From an uncultured Porphyromonadaceae bacterium (GTDB lineage: Bacteria; Bacteroidota; Bacteroidia; Bacteroidales; Muribaculaceae): a DNA stretch of 8,351 nucleotides. The notes under the pieces were generated by a model. The model worked only from the letters and a program-made list of their open reading frames with translations, was not told where the DNA came from and did not search any database. This document shows, one piece after another, positions 6,298-8,351 of the stretch; position 1 is the first letter of the stretch, and every line of letters begins with the position of its first letter. A program made the translations under genes and the position numbers. The stretch is taken from NCBI GenBank assembly GCA_900541555.1, contig UQKE01000064.1, positions 1-8,351 of the forward strand, read 5' to 3'.

Positions 6298-6332
6298 CCT
6301 CCCCTGCCGCGCGATAGCGCGGATAGGGGAGG
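6298..6332. repeat. GC-rich two-tier hairpin, REP/MITE-like
   Basis: CCTCCCCT (6298-6305) pairs with AGGGGAGG (6325-6332). Inside it CCGCGC (6307-6312) pairs with GCGCGG (6317-6322) across a GATA loop, so the total is 14 base pairs interrupted only by G/AT. The base composition differs sharply from the AT-rich flanks. The following GGCGGAGGGGTTC (6340-6352) seems part of the same element. I recall similar 'GGGGAGGTGCCGTAGGCGGA' strings recurring in Bacteroidota intergenic DNA, but cannot confirm copy number from this window. No T run follows on the plus strand, so it is unlikely to be a simple terminator. Confidence 0.7.
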
Positions 6333-6363
6333 TGCCGTAGGCGGAGGGGTTCTGTAATGGTTT

Positions 6364-6416
6364 AGAGTTGAGGATTGAGTTGCACATAACTGTGCGTTTT
6401 CCGGTCTCTCAACTCT
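6364..6416. repeat. Nested inverted repeat (9-bp outer, 5-bp inner arms)
   Basis: AGAGTTGAG (6364-6372) is the exact reverse complement of CTCAACTCT (6408-6416). Between them GCACA (6382-6386) and TGTGC (6391-6395) form an inner hairpin with a TAAC loop. The arrangement resembles the ends and centre of a miniature non-autonomous element. It lies 31 bases after the GC-rich hairpin and may belong to the same composite repeat. There is no coding potential. Confidence 0.65.
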
Positions 6417-6424
6417 CACCTGAG

Positions 6425-6445
6425 CAAAGCCACGAAGCGGCTTTG
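6425..6445. repeat. Short hairpin CAAAGCC/GGCTTTG
   Basis: CAAAGCC (6425-6431) pairs with GGCTTTG (6439-6445) over a 7-base loop. No T run follows. It directly abuts the preceding nested inverted repeat and is probably its right-hand part, since all three hairpins fall within 150 bases of otherwise unstructured DNA. Confidence 0.55.
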
Positions 6446-6577
6446 AGAATAAAACTCCTTGATTCAATAACCTTATCCCCATCTTTTTAAATATACGCCT
6501 TTCTTTCAAACAGCAAAAAAACAAAAGGATTACACATCGTGCATGCTTTCCTTTTCGGATAAAAAAAGAGACATTTC

Positions 6578-6612
6578 CACAATAAAAATCAATCAAATTC
6601 ATTTTTATTGTG
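6578..6612. promoter_or_regulatory. Perfect 12-bp inverted repeat upstream of the phosphoesterase gene
   Basis: CACAATAAAAAT (6578-6589) is the exact reverse complement of ATTTTTATTGTG (6601-6612), with an 11-base spacer. It ends ten bases before the TATCTTTA box at 6623, so its right arm covers the -33 region. Half-sites about two helical turns apart over the promoter fit a dimeric regulator's operator. An AT-rich mRNA hairpin is unlikely because the dyad lies upstream of the predicted transcription start. Confidence 0.55.
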
Positions 6613-6622
6613 CCTTCCGTCG

Positions 6623-6630
6623 TATCTTTA
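6623..6630 (+). promoter_or_regulatory. Candidate -7 box of the phosphoesterase gene
   Basis: TATCTTTA matches TAnnTTTG in all but the last base and lies 45 bases before the ATG at 6676. No good TTTG is found at the -33 spacing; the corresponding bases are T/A-rich and lie in the right arm of the 12-bp dyad. A weak -33 together with a dyad hints at activator-dependent or repressible expression. Confidence 0.45.
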
Positions 6631-6675
6631 CACAGAAAGTAGGACAACTTTTAATAATCTAAAACTACCATTGAT

Positions 6676-7968
6676 ATGAAACTAAAATCTTATTTAAACA
6701 AAACGCTTATCGCTCTCAGCGCAGCCATTATGGCGAGTGCGACAGTTTGGGCAGAAGCACCGCGCACCGCAATCGTCAACCCCGGTGCAGATGCTACCAC
6801 ATCGGTCCGCATCAATTGGCACAGCGACCTCAACGGTCCCGACACCTACTGCTATTTTACGACTGCCGACGACACCGACTGGTCTGATGCGCAGCGCATC
6901 GATCCGACACGCGAGGAATGCACCGTCTACGACAACATGTATTCCAAAACACCCACCGGACAAGATTTCTACGAAAGCGCTCGTTTCACCCGCAATGTAG
7001 CCTCGCTCGAGAAATTGCAACCCGGCACTCGCTACATGTACCGCCTCGGCGAAAAATCCGACGGAGAAATCCGCTACTTCTCCACACTCCCCGACAACGG
7101 AACGTGGACAGCCGCCATCATCTCCGACTTTCATTCCTACACCCCGCTTCCAAGCCGCAAGCAAGCTGCCATGAAAATGCTCGACAAGCTGAAAGAAGTC
7201 AATGGCGGCGACTTCGACATGATTCTTCATGTGGGCGACATCACCGCTTGGGGCGGCAGCTATTCTTTTTGGAAAGATCTCTACAATGAATCTTATTTCC
7301 GCAACTACATGTGGGCCGGCGTGAATGGAAATCACGACGACATGGATCGCACTAGCACATTCAACGGCAACCATTTCTTCAAGAACGCCAATGCCAACCC
7401 GCTAAACGGCTACGAAGGACAGGAAGGCGTGTGCTACTACACCCAACTCGGCGACTTGCTCCTCATTTGCCTCAACAGTGAGGCTATGCGTTCTCCGGAA
7501 GGCCTAACAGCCGCTCAAAATTGGGTTAAAGAAGTGATAGCCAACAATGCTTCGAAATATACAGCCGTAATGGAACACTACCAATGGTTCTATGGCGACC
7601 AAGGCTCAACATCGCAGTTCTCGCGTTGGAATGAACTGTTTGACAAATACGAAGTCAACTTCGCGCTTGGCGGCAACAACCACATTTACGTTTCCACCCA
7701 CCCTATTAAGGACGGACAAGTGGTCGAACCCGGCAAAGGAACAGTTTATATCCAAACTCCGTCGTCCGACAACGAGCGAGGTCGAAACGTCAGATCAAAA
7801 GAACTTACAGACAATGCGGAATTCATCAAGGAGCGATGGACAGAAGGAGCTGCGACCGTAGGCGCCATGTTGATGAAAGTCACCCCTGACAATATTGAAA
7901 TTTCGCTCTACAATCGCAACGGCGAGCTAATCGATAGCAATGTCATTATGCCGCGCATCCCCGACTAA
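6676..7968 (+). CDS. Secreted purple-acid-phosphatase-like metallophosphoesterase
   Basis: The 430-residue product starts with a Sec signal peptide: K2/K4, a hydrophobic core at about 9-22, and probable cleavage after VWA26. It is therefore exported to the periplasm or surface. Residues 29-138 look like the fibronectin-III-like N-terminal domain of purple acid phosphatases, including TSVRINWHSD (42-51) and LQPGTRYMYRLG (114-125). The calcineurin-type metal site follows: D151-x-H153 (ISDFHS), HVGDI (185-189, D188), GNHDD (218-222), H301 in VMEHYQW, and GGNNHIY (332-338). In the last, N334 replaces the first histidine of the usual GHxH. It should hydrolyse phosphomonoesters or diesters, but the substrate is unknown. 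It is separated from the inositol genes by a terminator and about 650 bases, so a common pathway is not implied. The ATG at 6676 is set by the signal peptide. No terminator is evident downstream. Confidence 0.9.
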   Translation: MKLKSYLNKTLIALSAAIMASATVWAEAPRTAIVNPGADATTSVRINWHSDLNGPDTYCYFTTADDTDWSDAQRIDPTREECTVYDNMYSKTPTGQDFYESARFTRNVASLEKLQPGTRYMYRLGEKSDGEIRYFSTLPDNGTWTAAIISDFHSYTPLPSRKQAAMKMLDKLKEVNGGDFDMILHVGDITAWGGSYSFWKDLYNESYFRNYMWAGVNGNHDDMDRTSTFNGNHFFKNANANPLNGYEGQEGVCYYTQLGDLLLICLNSEAMRSPEGLTAAQNWVKEVIANNASKYTAVMEHYQWFYGDQGSTSQFSRWNELFDKYEVNFALGGNNHIYVSTHPIKDGQVVEPGKGTVYIQTPSSDNERGRNVRSKELTDNAEFIKERWTEGAATVGAMLMKVTPDNIEISLYNRNGELIDSNVIMPRIPD

Positions 7969-8077
7969 AATGCCCTCCAAAGTGGGATCCGTTCAGCCTT
8001 GACATTTTAGATGCCGTAAGCCCGCAACGCCCGCTCGACATCACACTCACACGCCGCATGGATCGCACTACGGCAGA
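7969..8077. other. Short intergenic spacer before the tandem array
   Basis: I see no gene here. TGCCGTA (8012-8018) and TACGGCA (8069-8075) are inverted copies 50 bases apart, the right one touching the start of the array. No hairpin with a T run is present, so termination of the phosphoesterase transcript is not explained by this window. Confidence 0.5.
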
Positions 8078-8351
8078 ATAAGACAGGCTGCATCTCGGCA
8101 TAATCGCTCAAACAAGTTTGGCGCTTCTGCGCTCGATTTGGCATCTTTGGATAAGACAGGCTGCATCTCGGCATAATCGCTCAAACAAGTTTGGCGCTTC
8201 TGCGCTCGATTTGGCATCTTTGGATAAGACAGGCTGCATCTCGGCATAATCGCTCAAACAAGTTTGGCGCTTCTGCGCTCGATTTGGCATCTTTGGATAA
8301 GACAGGCTGCATCTCGGCATAATCGCTCAAACAAGTTTGGCGCTTCTGCGC
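8078..8351 (+). repeat. 73-bp tandem array, 3.75 copies, promoter-like units
   Basis: Units start at 8078, 8151, 8224 and 8297. The first three are identical over 73 bases and the fourth is cut off by the window end after 55. Each runs ATAAGACAGG, CTGCATCTCGG, then CGC-T-CAAACAAGTTTG-GCG (a palindrome with an extended stem), GCTTCTGCGCTCG, and finally TTTGGCATCTTTGG. TTTG in the palindrome's right arm is 21 bases from CATCTTTG, resembling a -33/-7 promoter whose -7 TA has become CA. The first 26 bases of a unit align gaplessly with 58-83. By analogy with the repeat in front of pdxA, the array probably precedes a rightward gene beyond the window. Perfect identity points to recent expansion or ongoing homogenisation. 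Confidence 0.92.

Larger units (their letters stand above)
6093..6675. other. Long non-coding interval with repeat-like elements
   Basis: I see no believable gene here on either strand. From left to right it holds: an AT-rich stretch; a 14-base direct repeat AGCTGAMATGTAGC (6212-6225 and 6279-6292, one mismatch); a tandem TTAGACAT pair (6252-6267); the GC-rich hairpin at 6298-6332; an inverted repeat at 6364-6416; a hairpin at 6425-6445; an AAAAGGA/TCCTTTT pair (6523-6529 and 6549-6555); and a 12-bp dyad and promoter in front of the phosphoesterase gene. The density of palindromes suggests accumulated mobile or REP-type elements rather than one regulatory RNA. Confidence 0.7.

Noticed and set aside
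6523..6555. Minus-strand terminator (AAAAGGA/TCCTTTT with a nearby T run)
   Set aside because: The stem is only 7 bp, AT-rich, with a 19-base loop, and there is no minus-strand gene to terminate.
6267..6647. 126-codon minus-strand frame in the long intergenic region
   Set aside because: It runs through the hairpins and repeats; its proline/arginine-rich part is a translation of the GC-rich element.
8012..8075. TGCCGTA/TACGGCA as a terminator or attachment site
   Set aside because: The arms are 7 bp with a 50-base spacer and no T run; this could be chance.
8108..8320. 70-codon minus-strand frame in the tandem array
   Set aside because: It is the 73-bp repeat read through; its peptide repeats with the array and has no independent coding signal.
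8078..8351. CRISPR array
   Set aside because: Whole 73-bp units are identical, with no variable spacers between shorter repeats.

Overview
This window is a stretch of a Bacteroidales-type chromosome, probably from a gut-associated member (family not resolved; Muribaculaceae-like is a guess). The reasons are promoters of the Bacteroidota -33/-7 type (TTG or TTTG, about 19 bases, TAnnTTTG), start codons without Shine-Dalgarno sequences, a Bacteroidales-style PdxA, and an inositol-lipid gene set of the kind known from Bacteroides. All seven genes read rightward.

Layout. Positions 1-132 hold two 76-bp direct-repeat units, each ending in a -7-like box; the second is the likely promoter of the first operon. 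Positions 151-4519 are a tight five-gene run: pdxA (vitamin B6), a sugar-phosphate-type nucleotidyltransferase, an ATP-grasp enzyme, a membrane CDP-alcohol phosphatidyltransferase and a HAD phosphatase. Gaps are 11, 13 and 3 bases, followed by a 14-base overlap. After a 200-base gap with its own candidate promoter comes myo-inositol-1-phosphate synthase (4720-6027), closed by a strong intrinsic terminator. The 648 bases from 6028 to 6675 carry no believable gene but hold several palindromic, repeat-like elements. A secreted purple-acid-phosphatase-like metallophosphoesterase follows (6676-7968). The window ends inside a perfect 73-bp tandem array (8078-8351).

How the genes work together. The synthase makes inositol-1-phosphate from glucose-6-phosphate. 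The membrane transferase can join it to CDP-diacylglycerol, and the HAD phosphatase can remove the leftover phosphate to give phosphatidylinositol, a head-group donor for inositol lipids. This route is established in outline for Bacteroides. The nucleotidyltransferase and the ATP-grasp protein have no assigned step. The ATP-grasp C-terminus resembles inositol-polyphosphate kinases of the ITPK family, and the nucleotidyltransferase could make CDP-inositol, so the pathway may be richer than the simple scheme.

The most interesting non-coding signal is that the repeats at both ends belong to one family. They share a gapless 26-base block, a central palindrome whose arms change in a compensatory way, and a terminal ATCTTTG box. 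They look like a dispersed, tandemly amplified element that carries a promoter.
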